From the NCBI RefSeq assembly GCF_011397635.1, contig NC_064773.1, positions 4,484,782 through 4,548,781 of the forward strand: 64,000 nt of DNA, given 5' to 3'. The stretch's first letter is position 1. Each line of letters starts with the position of its first letter. This document shows, piece by piece, positions 45,168-56,314 of the stretch. The position numbers and the translations under genes were made by a program. A model generated the notes under the pieces. That model did no database searches, was not told the DNA's origin, and saw only the letters and a list, made by a program, of their open reading frames with translations. This stretch comes from Epinephelus fuscoguttatus (taxonomy: Eukaryota; Chordata; Actinopteri; Perciformes; Serranidae).

Positions 45168-45173
45168 CACGTG
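45168..45173. promoter_or_regulatory. E-box CACGTG
   Basis: A perfect CACGTG seven bases after the STAT5-type pair; binding by bHLH factors such as USF or CLOCK is possible but unproven. Confidence 0.3.
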
Positions 45174-45202
45174 GTGCAGAGAGCAGCGATTTAAGGTGGT
45201 CC

Positions 45203-45205
<3 letters not shown>

Positions 45206-45263
<58 letters not shown>
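45206..45263. repeat. (AC)n microsatellite
   Basis: About 29 AC units, 45 bp from the STAT5-type pair. Confidence 0.95.
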
Positions 45264-45266
<3 letters not shown>

Positions 45267-45424
45267 CTGCCCTCAGGTGAAATATTTAAGTTACAGGTTG
45301 AATGCACGTGCACAGAGATGTTTTTGAGACATCCACAGCAGAGTTTACTGCAGGAGTTTTTCAGGGTTACAGAGTGCAAACAGGGCCGCAGCCAGGACTT
45401 CACATCCCGGGGTCCCCTCTTACT

Positions 45425-45550
45425 GTGTGCAGAATTAAAGAATGGATTGCAATACACTTAATAAATATTTTATTTATGAATAGATTTATACACCAGCTAA
45501 CAGATGATGCAATCTTAAATTCCTAGAATTATGAATGGAATTTGGCCAGA
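45425..45550 (+). repeat. Outlying copy of the 350-bp family
   Basis: GCAGAATTAAAGAATGGATT, AGATTTATACACCAGCTAAC and GAATGGAATTTGGCC match the first unit of the array near 42042-42165. Confidence 0.6.
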
Positions 45551-45920
45551 GGCTTGGGGAGGTATGACGGGCCCCAGTGCACACTGTTATGTTGTGTTCA
45601 CACCAGGCGCAAATAAAACAACTTGTGCGAGTCAATTAAATGTAAATCAATGTTAAGATGTTGTAAGAGCAGAAAATGCTGGCTTAAAGTGTTGGCTTAG
45701 CCTCTACAGATGCAATTAGACGAGAAATCCGAACTTCATTGATCAGTCAGCACTGAGATTTTCCGGGGGCTATGACGCCAAGGACATACTGGCGGAAGTT
45801 CACTCATTGATTCAGCAGTGTTCAAACTTGCGTGAGTAACATGACATGAAAATTCATATCCAACGTTATGACAAGCCCTAGTGTGCGCTATCGTGCATGT
45901 GTTGTGGACACATTTTCCCC
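45551..45920. other. Intergenic, no feature recognised
   Basis: No exon or element recognised. Confidence 0.35.
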
Positions 45921-46652
45921 ACAAATATAACATGCTAACGTTATTAGCACAAGCCTATGGCATTTTACATTGTATAAGTTAACCTAGCAGCTAGCAGACT
46001 TTTCCTCTTCTTATATGAAGCCAGGGCCAACAGCAACATTTAACAAAGGTAATGTTACAAAATTCAGCTCCATTACAACTCACAAGGTTCACTGACAAAA
46101 CAAGTTTATTATACTAAATATGTTTTCCAAACAAATACAACATGCTAACGTTATTAGCACAAGCCTATGGCATTTTACATTGCATAAATTAGCCTAGCCT
46201 AGCAGCTAGCAGACTTTTCCTCTACTCATATGAAGCCAGGGACAACAGCAACATTTAACAAAGGTAACATTACAAAATTCAGCTCCATTACAATTCACAA
46301 GGTTCACTGACAGAACAACTGTCTTATACTAAACATGTTTTCCAAACAAATACAACATGCTAACGATATTAGCACAAGCTTGTGGCATTTTACATTGCAT
46401 AAATTAGCCTAGCGACTTGAAGAGATTTCCTCTACTCATATGAAGCCAGGATAAATCACACACAAGACTTAAAATGCTATTTTTGTGGAGGCTTTATTGT
46501 CTTCACAATTTATTGTTTCTTATCTGTGAAATTAAAGTAAATAAAAGCTTTGTTTCCACTGAGGGAAATGGTTTCAGCTTACAGAGACAGACAGGAGGTC
46601 TGCGTCACTGTGACGTACAGTTACATTTCTGGGGAGGTGCACGTCAGGCTAC
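45921..46652 (-). repeat. Right copy of the inverted repeat pair flanking SOCS2
   Basis: Reverse complement of 36112-36604, with three rather than two tandem sub-units (CTAACGTTATTAGCACAAGC, repeated near 45933, 46145 and, altered, 46362). It ends with GGGGAGGTGCACGTCAGGCT, which matches the start of the left copy. The two copies enclose about 9.3 kb including all coding exons of SOCS2 and the proposed first exon. Confidence 0.8.
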
Positions 46653-47549
46653 GACCAGTCTGAGCCAATCGGCCAATCTTCGCACCCTGAACACAAGTAA
46701 ATTTTTCCTCCCATTTTGAAGTCTTGACTTTAGCATTTCAGCCATTGCCATCTTGGATTTTTGGAGCCAGACCTGACCATACTGGGATGAGAGGATTGAG
46801 ACTGAGAGAAGTTTCATCTTATACTCCCGACCTGTGAGAGGAAGCAAAGTCCCACAACACATCCAGTTTGCCAGAAATCCAAAAGAAGAAGAAGTATTTT
46901 CATTTGTTGCAGACTGACAGGGGGTGCATCCAATCAGTAACGAGATATCGCTGTCCAGTATGTACTATTCCAGACTGATGTTCACCAAATGCTTTGTGGT
47001 TTTCTGAAATGTAGTGTTTTGTGAAATGTTTTGCAGCCATAACGATGTTGCGACAGCTGGTTTTGTTTTCACCTTGTGAGACTCTGTGCGTGTCATCGTA
47101 TGAAAATGTGGACTTGGATTTTGCAAGATGTTTGAAGACGAGCGCAGTCAGAGCAAAGGGCCCAGACGTATGGGGGTAGGAAGTAGGAAAGCAGCCATTG
47201 CCCTCCACTTTACGCCCTTGGCCCACATTTGTTTGAAGTTGTGGTTCACTATATTGCAGCTGTAGTGATCCTATTGCTGGATGGTCTCTAGTTTGTGAAA
47301 TGATACACAGATGTTTTGTAGCAACCTGTTGCTGTGCATCCAGCAGGGATAGTAACGTGACAAGTAATTGTTTTTTACCAAGGCATTGCTGCTTTTCTAG
47401 CCGAGATGGTAGCACTGAAACCTGGGTACTTTCCTCTACTGACCTTAACCAAGTGGTGTTTGTGCCTAAACTAAACCTCATTAACCACAGCACTGATGAA
47501 ATATAAATTTTTAGCATATCTGCTTCATTTTAACGTGCAAAGGTATCTG
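46653..47549. other. Intergenic, no gene recognised
   Basis: A 205-codon minus-strand frame (46900-47517) is open but has no recognisable domain, signal sequence or splice context. It may be transposon-derived or chance. Confidence 0.4.
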
Positions 47550-47600
47550 ATAGTGGTTCCCAACCTGAGGTTCAGGACCCCTACAAGGGACCTGAAAGAC
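47550..47600 (+). mobile_element. hAT-like terminal fragment
   Basis: GTGGTTCCCAACCTGAGGTT followed by CAGGACCCC is the typical CAGTGGTTCCCAACCTGGGG end of hAT elements in vertebrates. Confidence 0.55.
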
Positions 47601-49120
47601 AAATGAAATAGATTTATGAGAAAATTAACACAATGGAAGACAGAACAACCAAATTGGATATATTTCTCAGACTTTCCCGAATTTTTACTTTTTTCTTGTG
47701 AATTATCTGATAATTTTATGTCGAAAATTTTCAGGGCTCCTGTGAAACTGCACCTACAAGCAAGAAATGACGGTAGACGAGACATGCTTTGTCATATCCT
47801 GTCTCTTCTTTTCTAATATTCTGTGTACAGTTGTGTTTTTTGTGCCTTTGTATATTCTTATGTTCTGCTATCATACATTGGTATTTGAGGATGTTGTGCA
47901 TAGTCCAATACTCATAGGACAGGTCATTGTAATTTGGTAGTCAGGCTTCTGCTCTTCAGAGTTGATCTCATTTAATTAGTGGCACCAGCTGATTGATTGA
48001 TCACACCTGGAAGGAATCTGTCTGTGTCTATATCTCATGTCAGTAGCACTGATGGAAGTCAAGGACCGAAATATTTGCTGCTGTTTTTATTCACTTTATA
48101 TTACGTTTTGCACTTTGAACACCTTTTTTGTGCATGAATGTGCTAAAATAATTAAGTATTTTTGCATTGATCTCAGCCTGTGGACCTTTTTGTGGCTTTA
48201 TAGCCTAGTTATATTGGTGTGCGGGTATCTCCTCTACCGAAAACTATCACACGTTTATAGTTATTATTTGGCATCTGAGAGCAGTGACGCGGGGTCACAA
48301 GGAGACATGGGTTTGTTTTGGGGATCAGTGAAGTAGGGTATCGTGTCAGTAACAGACTGAGATGCAGGTCTGTCTGGGAGAGAAACCCCTGTCTTGATAC
48401 TATGATCTACAAAATGCTCAGATCAACCCTCCTCCCATGTTGTCAAGAAAGTTGGATTAAATTCAATGGAAGAAAACTAAGGCGTAGTTAACTTGGCTTG
48501 ACTACGTTGTTTAATAATTTGGTTTCATTTTTGTGCTGATGGAATTGTATTGCTTATGTAATATTAATAGGATCCAATATTTTAATTGTATCTGTACTAC
48601 AATCCTCACAATGTTTTGTCCCTGTAACCCTGTCACTAATGTTATAATGATATTAATTCATCCCATCTTCAGCTCATAAAAACTTTGAACATCTCCTGCT
48701 CTAAATCTGCCGCATCTCTTTGCTCCATCCCACAAAGAAATCTGTGTTGTAAATAAAATCATGCTTGTCTTATTAAGAATAATGAATTAATTAATAGAGC
48801 AACCCACTGACAGGTAGTGTGGCTGAAGGATGTTATCAATGGAAGATCCTGCAAAGAGACTTACTATCATGCTCTGCTACATTTCCACTTAACTTAACCT
48901 TAAGCCAAGGACGCCCTCTGGTGGCCACAGTGGTTTACCTTTTTAATGTGAGCTTCTCTCAACAGACGGGTCAACAAGGTCTGGTCAGGTGTTGAGGAAT
49001 CAGGGCAACCTGATGAGAGATGGACTATTGGAACAAGACATAGATGGACTGGAGCAGAGAATATGGACCAGAGGGGCTACATGCAGAAGTTGTTGGTTTG
49101 AAACCCAACATCTAAGCTGA
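47601..49120. other. Intergenic, no gene recognised
   Basis: Likely remainder of transposon remnants; short frames only. Confidence 0.35.
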
Positions 49121-49124
49121 CAAA

Positions 49125-49300
49125 CAAATGGTGCCAGTGGTGATCGGAGCCCTCTGTGACCCCCAAACTGGGAGAAAGGCTCCAGCAGATTCAGTACAGA
49201 AGGGTGCAGTCCTAGGAGCAGATAAGATACTGCAGATCCCTCAAACTCCCAGGACTCTGGTAGAGGACCTGAACTTTAGGAAGACACACTAATGACCCCA
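49125..49300 (+). pseudogene. LINE C-terminal fragment
   Basis: Translates as VPVVIGALCDPQTGRK, then SVQKGAVLGADKIL, resembling the VPVVxGALG...SVQKSAVLGTAKILRR segment near the C-terminus of some fish LINE proteins. Short and isolated; weak evidence. Confidence 0.4.
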
Positions 49301-49504
49301 CTTCCTGCTGCCTGTTATTTATCTCTGCTGTCGGTCTGATAACCTTCAGGTGTCTCGTCCCTCTGCTGGTGGAGGACATGAAGGAGGAAGATTCGACTCG
49401 GTATCTTCTGAGTCTATTAACATTTTTATTGCAGCAACAACAGGTTGGCAACAGTTTGAAATAAATGTCACCAAGTCCCCAAAAGGTGGCAGCACAGACT
49501 AACA

Positions 49505-49506
<2 letters not shown>

Positions 49507-49540
<34 letters not shown>
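49507..49540. repeat. (GT)n microsatellite
   Basis: About 16 GT units. Confidence 0.95.
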
Positions 49541-49541
<1 letters not shown>

Positions 49542-49685
49542 TTCAAACCCACAGACTGATGACATTTTTTTGGATGGTCAAAGTATTTGGCAATATTTTT
49601 GGAAAGAGAAGAGATTTTCAGAGAGTGGGAACATTTTGGGAAGTCTGGACATTTTTTTAAAGAGTTAGTAAAATCTGGAATTTGA

Positions 49686-50495
49686 GGACATTAAAAAAAA
49701 AGTGGTGATTTTTTTTGGAAAGTGGCGGTATGTTGGAAAGTATCTTTTATAGATTTTTATTATTCTGGTTTGGGTTTTTTGGAAAGGGGAAGATGTTTTG
49801 GGAAAGTAGGGGCATTTTGGAAAGTGAGGACATTTTGGAAAGTAGGGACATTTTGGACAGTACTTACATTTTGCAAAGTAGGGACATTTTGGAAAGTAGG
49901 GACATTTCGCAAAGTGAGGACATTTTGGAAAGTAGGGACATTTCGGAATGTAGGGACATTTTGCAAAGTGAGGACATTTTGGAAAGTAGTGACATTTTGG
50001 AAAGTGAGGACATTTTGGAAAGTAGGGACATTTTGCAAAGTGAGGACATTTTGGAAAGTAAGGACATTTTGGAAAGTGAGGAAATTTGGAAAGTAGGGAC
50101 ATTTTGGAAAGTAGGGACATTTGGCAAAGTGAGGACATTTTGGAAAGTAGTGACATTTTGGAAAGTGAGGACATTTTGGAAAGTAAGGACATTTTGGAAA
50201 GTAGGGACATTTTGGAAAGTGAGGACATTTTGGAAAGTAAGGACATTTTGGAAAGTAGGGACATTTTGGGAAGTGAGGACATTTTGGAAAGCAGAGACAT
50301 TTTGGAAAGTGAGGACAATTTGGAAAGTAGTTACATTTTGGAAAGTGAGGACAATTTGGAAAGTGAGGACATTTTGCAAAGTAAGGACATTTTGGAAAGT
50401 AGTGACATTTTGCAAAGTGAGGACATTTTACGTCAAATTGACACCAGTGTTGAACATATTAGAAATAGGTATGTTTCTGGAAAGTCAGGACATTT
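49686..50495. repeat. 18-bp minisatellite, array 1, with leader and trailer
   Basis: The unit is GGACATTTTGGAAAGTGA or ...GTAG, about 36 copies from 49790 to 50440, bounded by a leader (GGACATTAAAAAAAAAGTGG, then GGAAAGTGGCGGTATG) and a trailer (GTGTTGAACATATTAGAAAT, then AGGTATGTTTCTGG). Both bounds recur around array 2, so the whole block was duplicated. The period of 6 codons keeps frames open on both strands (words ESEDIL, FWKVRT, LSKMSL). Confidence 0.9.
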
Positions 50496-50630
50496 TCAAC
50501 CATGCTAGTGGCACAGCGTGTCAGTCTGTCAGTCAGTCCATCAGAGTGAAACATCTCAACATCTACTGCATAGCTGGATAGCCTGGGTGAAACACAGACT
50601 GTCACCCAGGAGACCCACTCTGGGACTTTA

Positions 50631-51209
50631 GGACATTAAAAAAAGTGGTGATATTTTTGGAAAGTGGCGGTATGGAAAGTGAGGACATTTTGGAAAATAG
50701 TTACATTTTGGAAAGTTGGGGCATTTTGGAAAGTGAGGACATTTTGGAAAGTAGTTACATTTTGGAAAGTGAGGACGTTTTGGAAAGTAGGGGCATTTTG
50801 GAAAGTGAAGACATTTTGGAAAGTAGTGACATTTTGGAAAGTGAGGACATTGTGGAAAATAGGGACATTTTGGAAAGTAGGGGCATTTTGGAAAGTGAAG
50901 ACATTTCGGAAAGTAGTGACATTTTGGAAAGTGAGGACATTTTGGAAAGTAGGGACATTTTGGAAAGTAGGGGCATTTTGGAAAGTGAGGAAATTTGGAC
51001 AGTAGGGACATTTTGGAAAGTGAGGACATTTTGCAAAGTGAGGACATTTTGAAAAGTAGGGACATTTTGGAAAGTGAGGACATTGTGGAAAGTAGGGACA
51101 TTTTGGAAAGTAGGGACATTTTGGAAAGTGAGGACATTTTGCGTCAAATCGACACTGGTGTTGAACATATTAGAAATAGGTATGTTTCTGGGAAGTCAGG
51201 ACATTTTAG
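50631..51209. repeat. 18-bp minisatellite, array 2 (duplicated block)
   Basis: Same leader, unit and trailer as array 1, with roughly 26 units. Trailer at 51141-51209 carries GTGTTGAACATATTAGAAAT exactly as in array 1. Confidence 0.9.
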
Positions 51210-51700
51210 GTACTTTTCTTTGGTATAATGTAGAAAATGAGTGGACTGAATTAATTCAATTGATCTTATGGATCTCAGCTGCAGTCTCCTGCCAGTATGG
51301 CTGCATTTTTGGGCCTGGAAAACATGATTAGCATTATCTCGAATCACTGTTATTTGCATGTCTGATTCTTTCTCCCATTTTTGTTGGATATATTTTGCAG
51401 GTTCATTCTTTGAAATTTGAATATTGACGTTCAGCCTCGAAACTAACATTTTATTTTCTCCCATTATGTATGCAGTTGAGGGAGTCCCTATATTGCAGGT
51501 ATCTGTAGAAGTTCTGCTTACCTAGTCCAAATGTCTTTGATACATCCCGATAGCTCTGTAATTTTCCATTGGAGGTGATCAAACAGAGAGACCCACAGCT
51601 TAAATCTCCCATCCAACCTAGCAGGCTAAATCCTGGGTCATATGCTATCCAACTCATGATCCTACCTGTTTCTCCAATCTTAATTCCTCACCATTTCCAA
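51144..51700 (-). pseudogene. L1-type LINE ORF2 C-terminal fragment
   Basis: Two minus-strand frames in series. The upstream one (51451-51657) reads DPGFSLLGWMGDLSCGSL, then SYRDVSKTFGLGKQNFYRYL and QYRDSL. The next (51144-51464) reads KYIQQKWEKESDMQITV, then SIELIQSTHFLHYTKEK. This order matches the region after the RT in L1/Tx1 LINEs (FxxYLQLR ... KWExDL ... xxQxKxLHRxYYT). A frameshift separates them. It runs straight into the trailer of the minisatellite. Confidence 0.6.
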
Positions 51701-52009
51701 AGTCTTCATTTAGAGTCACAGTTTGTCACACACCAACACACTAATGGCTTAAATTGTGCAGCATGATACTAATCTAATCTAAAGCTCTCCCTCCATTTTC
51801 TTTTGTCAGCTGCAATGTCGTTTTGGATGTCTTTGAGAAGTATGGATGCTTTTGGCAAACAAAACATTTTGTCTGGTCCTCGTTCTTCAAAGGGCAGTTT
51901 GAGGGTTCAGGCTTGATTTTTAGGTTCAAGCTTAGAAAGATTTTTAGGTTCACGTTGAAGCGAGGGTTGGTGTTTGGTAGAGAGTTGGTTACACTTATAA
52001 CGTCAGGGG

Positions 52010-52620
52010 CAACAGAAACCCCTTTTACACTGCCAGATTTTCAGCGAATGTTGGGCCGTTTTGCCGGCAAGATGCAAGCGTTTAGACACACAGAGGCGGA
52101 TTGGCGAGTTGATCTGAGGTACCCAATGTTCCACCTCGTAGGGTAGACATATTGGCGGAACCTTTTTGGTTTAAACAGACTGAAGCGGCCTTCCGCAATG
52201 GGATGCTGATGACTTGTGGGAGGGGCTGTTGATGACTTGTGGGAGGAGCTGTTGATGACGCCGCACGTGCGACCCACTGGCGGTGGATAAACAGGAAACA
52301 GCTGATAGCAGGAATTAGCGAGCAGCTAGTAGCAAGAGGGAAACGCAAACCTGACAGACACTGTAAAGATGAGCAACTGGGGAGACAAGGAATTGCGCGC
52401 CCTCCTTGTCCTCGCAAACGAAGAGGCCATTAACTGTCAGATGACGGGGACGCTGAGCTACACGTTTTGTTACTTGCTCACGCCCCCCATTGCCCCGAAA
52501 AAGGCGCATTAAACAAAAGTAGGTAGGCGGCAATTTTCCGCACTCCCCGATTTTGTTTTTATACTGCCAATGCTGAAAAAGACTGATTGGGCTTTCCTGC
52601 AAATTTGCACAAGTCCTGTT
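52010..52620 (+). mobile_element. Transposon relic with Myb/SANT-like fragment (Harbinger-like)
   Basis: From the ATG at 52369 the plus strand reads MSNWGDKELRALLVLANEE and then AINCQMTGTL, resembling the trihelix/Myb-like W...E..ALL......I...L.GT start of the DNA-binding protein of PIF/Harbinger elements. The frame fails after about 47 codons. A direct repeat TGATGACTTGTGGGAGG lies upstream (52208 and 52232). Ends not firmly placed. Confidence 0.4.
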
Positions 52621-52782
52621 TATAAAGGGCTAAAGAAAGCATTTCGACAGAAAGGGTCCTCACAAGGGTGCACGTACAAACATTTGTGTGTTTTGGAGCG
52701 GGGAATGGTCCCCACTTCCTGTTGTGGGGCGGTCAAACACTTCCCTCAGGAGAGAGCTTTCTCACGCTGGAGAGTACGACCA

Positions 52783-52785
<3 letters not shown>

Positions 52786-52813
<28 letters not shown>
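52786..52813. repeat. (CA)n microsatellite
   Basis: About 13 CA units. Confidence 0.9.
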
Positions 52814-53217
52814 CACATGCATGAAAGGACACATGAATAATTTAAAAAAAGAGATTTATGGGCACGAAAGTTGATGTAATATCAGATATGCTGATTCATG
52901 CAGCCGACAGACAAAGTGGTGACGCTCTGTCACAGGTGTTCCCTCAGTCATGCATCTTCCTGTAAATCTGGATTCTTTATTTATTTACTCATAAATATTA
53001 CTGTAATCTCCATCTTCCCTCCGTCATCCATCTCCCCGGGTGTCACCGTGGGTCGTCATGTGACAATGGGTCACCAGCGCTACTTCCTCCTCTGGTGACA
53101 CAAAGGTCGAAGGTGAAAGTTGAACAGCTGTACCGTATGTGAGTGTGTGTGCATGTGACAACAGAGTGGGAGGATTTATCAGACCCTGGGGGAGATTACG
53201 AGTTATAGGGGTACGGC

Positions 53218-53220
<3 letters not shown>

Positions 53221-53261
<41 letters not shown>

Positions 53262-53362
53262 CAACTTCTTCCCTTGACAGTTTCTTGGGAAACACTGGTA
53301 GACAGGAATCTCCTCACACTGTCCCACACACACACACACACACACAGACACACACAAACACA
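53221..53362. repeat. Opposed (TG)n and (CA)n microsatellites
   Basis: (TG)n at 53221-53257 and (CA)n at 53325-53362 face each other across about 67 bp and could pair as a hairpin. Confidence 0.85.
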
Positions 53363-53424
53363 TTTGACTCAGCTGGGAGACGGCAGCAAATGGAGTCCCA
53401 AGCTCCACATCCAATGTCCATAAC

Positions 53425-53900
53425 CAACACATTCTCACTCCGACGTCGTCACATGTCGCCGCTTGGTCGTCGACTTTCCACGTATAAGGTAGCCTGAGTT
53501 CTGGGACGCCGTGTCAACTTCAGCCTGTTACATACATTGTGTCTTTTCAAAGTACACTTCTTTTGTCACTGGAAATGTACAGTTTGCATACAGTCTCTTT
53601 CAAAATAAAAGCACTACGACAGTACAACACTGTGAATTGCACATGGTTACATTTAGAAAATACAACAGGGTTTGGCTTTACATTCAGACAGGAAGTGAAC
53701 ACTAGCCTCCCAGGTGACAGTCGGTGATTGTTGGACCCATCCACCACCACTACCGCTCAACCTACGCTAATGTGCGGCTACATTTCCCCCGATACTGTTG
53801 GGCGCTGCTATACACTGATGGCACCTGGCTGTGTCATGCCAATATGAGAAGATGCCTTTTTTGTTGATGTCTGACACCAAAGTCACTGTCCGAGCACCTG
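53425..53900 (+). repeat. Dispersed repeat, copy B
   Basis: Begins CAACACATTCTCACTCCGAC and continues with GTTCTGGGACGCCGTGTCAA and CCTGTTACATACATTGTGTC. About 40 bp of the GGTACCCTGGGTGTGTTGGT region present in copies A and C is deleted here. Later parts (TTGGACCCATCCACCA, CATTTCCCCC) align with copy C. Confidence 0.7.
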
Positions 53901-54620
53901 TATTTGACGACTTCGGAATAAGAGCAGGTTGCCTTAACCCTGAAACCCGAAGTGTCCTAACCCTGACTTTGGGGCCGTCTTATGGAGTCACAACAATGTG
54001 CGAGGACACGACAAGTATGGCAAACCAACATTTTCGTAAAGTAACTGAGAAACAATTTTCCACCACTGGGACCAAACCAAGAAGATCCCTGGAGGGTCTT
54101 ATCGTAAAATACTTTATCACATGATACCGGACAAATGGAAAATAAAATAAACTTTTCTTTTAAGTGCGTATTTGTGATGATTAAAAACCTCTAACCACAC
54201 AAGCAGTTTGCCAAATCCTGCAGGACAGTTCCAGGAAGAAGCTTTTCAAAAATAATGTTGCTCCTCTGCAGCTTTATAAATATATAATTTACTAAACATG
54301 ACTTTTCCATTAGCTTTTCACCTCCTCTTATGGAGTCATCAGAGTGCCATAAAAAAGGCTTAACTCCCTCACAGGATTAGAAAATAAATGGGGAAATATA
54401 AAAAGAATAAAAGAAAAAGTAAATGAAAATATGGAAATATTAATAAATAAATAATGTGGAAATATAAAGACAAAAACATTGATTTTTTTCTCATGTATTT
54501 ATTTCTTAATTTCTTAATTTAATTAATTTATTTCTGTATGTATTTATAAATTTAAAACACTTTAATTTGCATATACATTTTGTTTTTTGTATGTTTTTTG
54601 GTTTCTTGAACTCTTCTGAC
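53901..54620. other. Intergenic, no gene recognised
   Basis: A single STAT5-type TTCCAGGAA sits at 54229-54237. No exon recognised. Confidence 0.35.
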
Positions 54621-54672
54621 TCATTTCTTATTTTTCTTTATTGCTATTTGGATTTTATGCCATATTATGTGT

Positions 54673-54955
54673 GCAAATAAAATAAAATAAAGTAAGATAA
54701 AATGAAATGAAGTAAGATAAAAATGAAATGAAATAAAGTAAAGTAAGATGAAAGAAAGTAAAATAAAATAAAGTAAGATAAAATTAAGTAAAATAAAATT
54801 AAGTAAAATAAAGTATGATAAAATAAAATGAAACAAAATAAAATAAAAATAAAGTAAAGTGAGATAAAATGAAATGAAAAAGTAAAGTAAGGTAAAATAA
54901 AATGAAGTAAAGTAAGATCAAATAAAATAATGTACATGTAAATAAAAAAGTGCAT
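54673..54955. repeat. Degenerate pentanucleotide array (ATAAA/GTAAA/GATAA)n
   Basis: About 280 bp of five-base words such as ATAAA, AGTAA and TGAAA; the minus-strand Phe/Leu/Ser-rich frames across it are artefacts of the 5-bp period. Confidence 0.85.
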
Positions 54956-56066
54956 TATGCTACAATCTTTAACACAGGTATCTAAAATATAAGGAATATA
55001 ACTTACTACATTATAATTAATAAAACTAGTATGTTTAGTTTCAGAAATATAGCAATATGTATTATGCAACAATGGACAATAGAATATATATACATGAATG
55101 ACGCAGACGGTGATAAATATATACAGAAATAAGTGAATAAATAAAAATGTGAAATACTTTTAATTATTTGTGACTTGACTTTATATTTCCACATGTATGT
55201 ATTCTTTTTTTAAAATTCTCTTTATATTTCCATCTTTATTTTGTTATACATCTACAGATTATTTTTTAAATTTAATTTTATTTTTTCACTATTTGGATTT
55301 CATGCAGTTTTTTGTGTGTGTAATAAAAAGAGATGAATAAGATATAAATAATGATAAAAATGAAAATAAAAATGTATACATAAAGTTAATAAAATGGAAC
55401 AAATAAAAATGTGAAAAGAAATGAAAATGCTTATATTTATTCTTTTGTATTTTTGTTACTTTATATTTCCACATTTATCTTTTATTTATCTATTTCTCTT
55501 ATTTTCACAGTTTTATTTACTTATTTATTCTCGTAATTATTTCTATTTATTACACAATTATTTTATTATACTTCTACAATTTTTTCTGGCACTTTTATGA
55601 CTCCATACACCACACACCACACTCTGAGTAAACAGCGCCCTCTACCTGCTCTGTGCTGTACAGCAGTCCATCACATGTTAAATTTAAAGGCAGCACAGGT
55701 GCACAGAGGCTCACAGGGGTCATTTATTCAGGGTTATTAGTCATTTTTAAAAACTAGACCTGGTCAGGTGATTCCAGCAGACTTCAAATATATTTGATTC
55801 TAATAAACCCAGTGATATTAATATCACACACAGGTCTGATCCCTCTGCGTGCTGCAGCCCCTCAGCTCCCCCTCAGTGCCAGTGAAGGTGCAGTGGTTGT
55901 AGATTTAACGACACCACCTCCTCTCACAATGACTGCAAGATTAAAAATAGCATCTTTCACTGCAGGCAGCTGACAGATCTGTGTGATGCTTATTCGGCTT
56001 TAATTTGACCTACATTTGTCCATGTTGTGTTCAAGCATCATGAGAAATATAAAACCATCATATCTG

Positions 56067-56070
<4 letters not shown>
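54956..56070. other. AT-rich intergenic sequence
   Basis: Low-complexity A/T runs to about 55600, then ordinary sequence. No gene recognised. Confidence 0.4.

Positions 56071-56128
<58 letters not shown>
56071..56128. repeat. (TG)n microsatellite
   Basis: About 28 TG units, adjoining the CpG-rich segment. Confidence 0.95.
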
Positions 56129-56129
<1 letters not shown>

Positions 56130-56314
56130 CTCTGCCATGCTGCCCGAGCGCCATAACATCGGATCTCTGCGGACACGACAGTAAATGTGATGTATCGGCA
56201 TTTCCTGTCCCCGGCAAAACCCGCAATATTCTAAGACGTCGCACACGGGATTTAAGATCCGGGAAGGGACGCTGTGACCCCGGTGCGAGCCCGCAAACCT
56301 GCGTCAGAGGCCGG
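56129..56314 (+). promoter_or_regulatory. abcc9: CpG-rich segment and candidate non-coding first exon of ABCC9
   Basis: GC- and CpG-rich, ending at a good donor GCCGG|GTAAGT (GT at 56315-56316). It lies about 6 kb upstream of the receptor's first coding exon, in the right orientation. Linking it to ABCC9 is inference; it could serve another transcript. Confidence 0.35.

Noticed and set aside
46900-47517. 205-residue minus-strand frame
   Set aside because: No recognisable domain, composition or exon signals; probably chance or transposon-derived.
49715-51168. Several long frames on both strands (ESEDIL and LSKMSL repeats)
   Set aside because: Products of the 18-bp minisatellite, open on both strands because the unit is six codons.
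53196-53497. Frames with repeating Thr-His or Val-Cys
   Set aside because: Translations of (CA)n/(TG)n microsatellites; the same holds at 3090, 7850, 10800, 45200 and 56070.
54621-55072. Phe/Leu/Ser-rich minus-strand frames
   Set aside because: Artefacts of the A/T-rich pentamer array.
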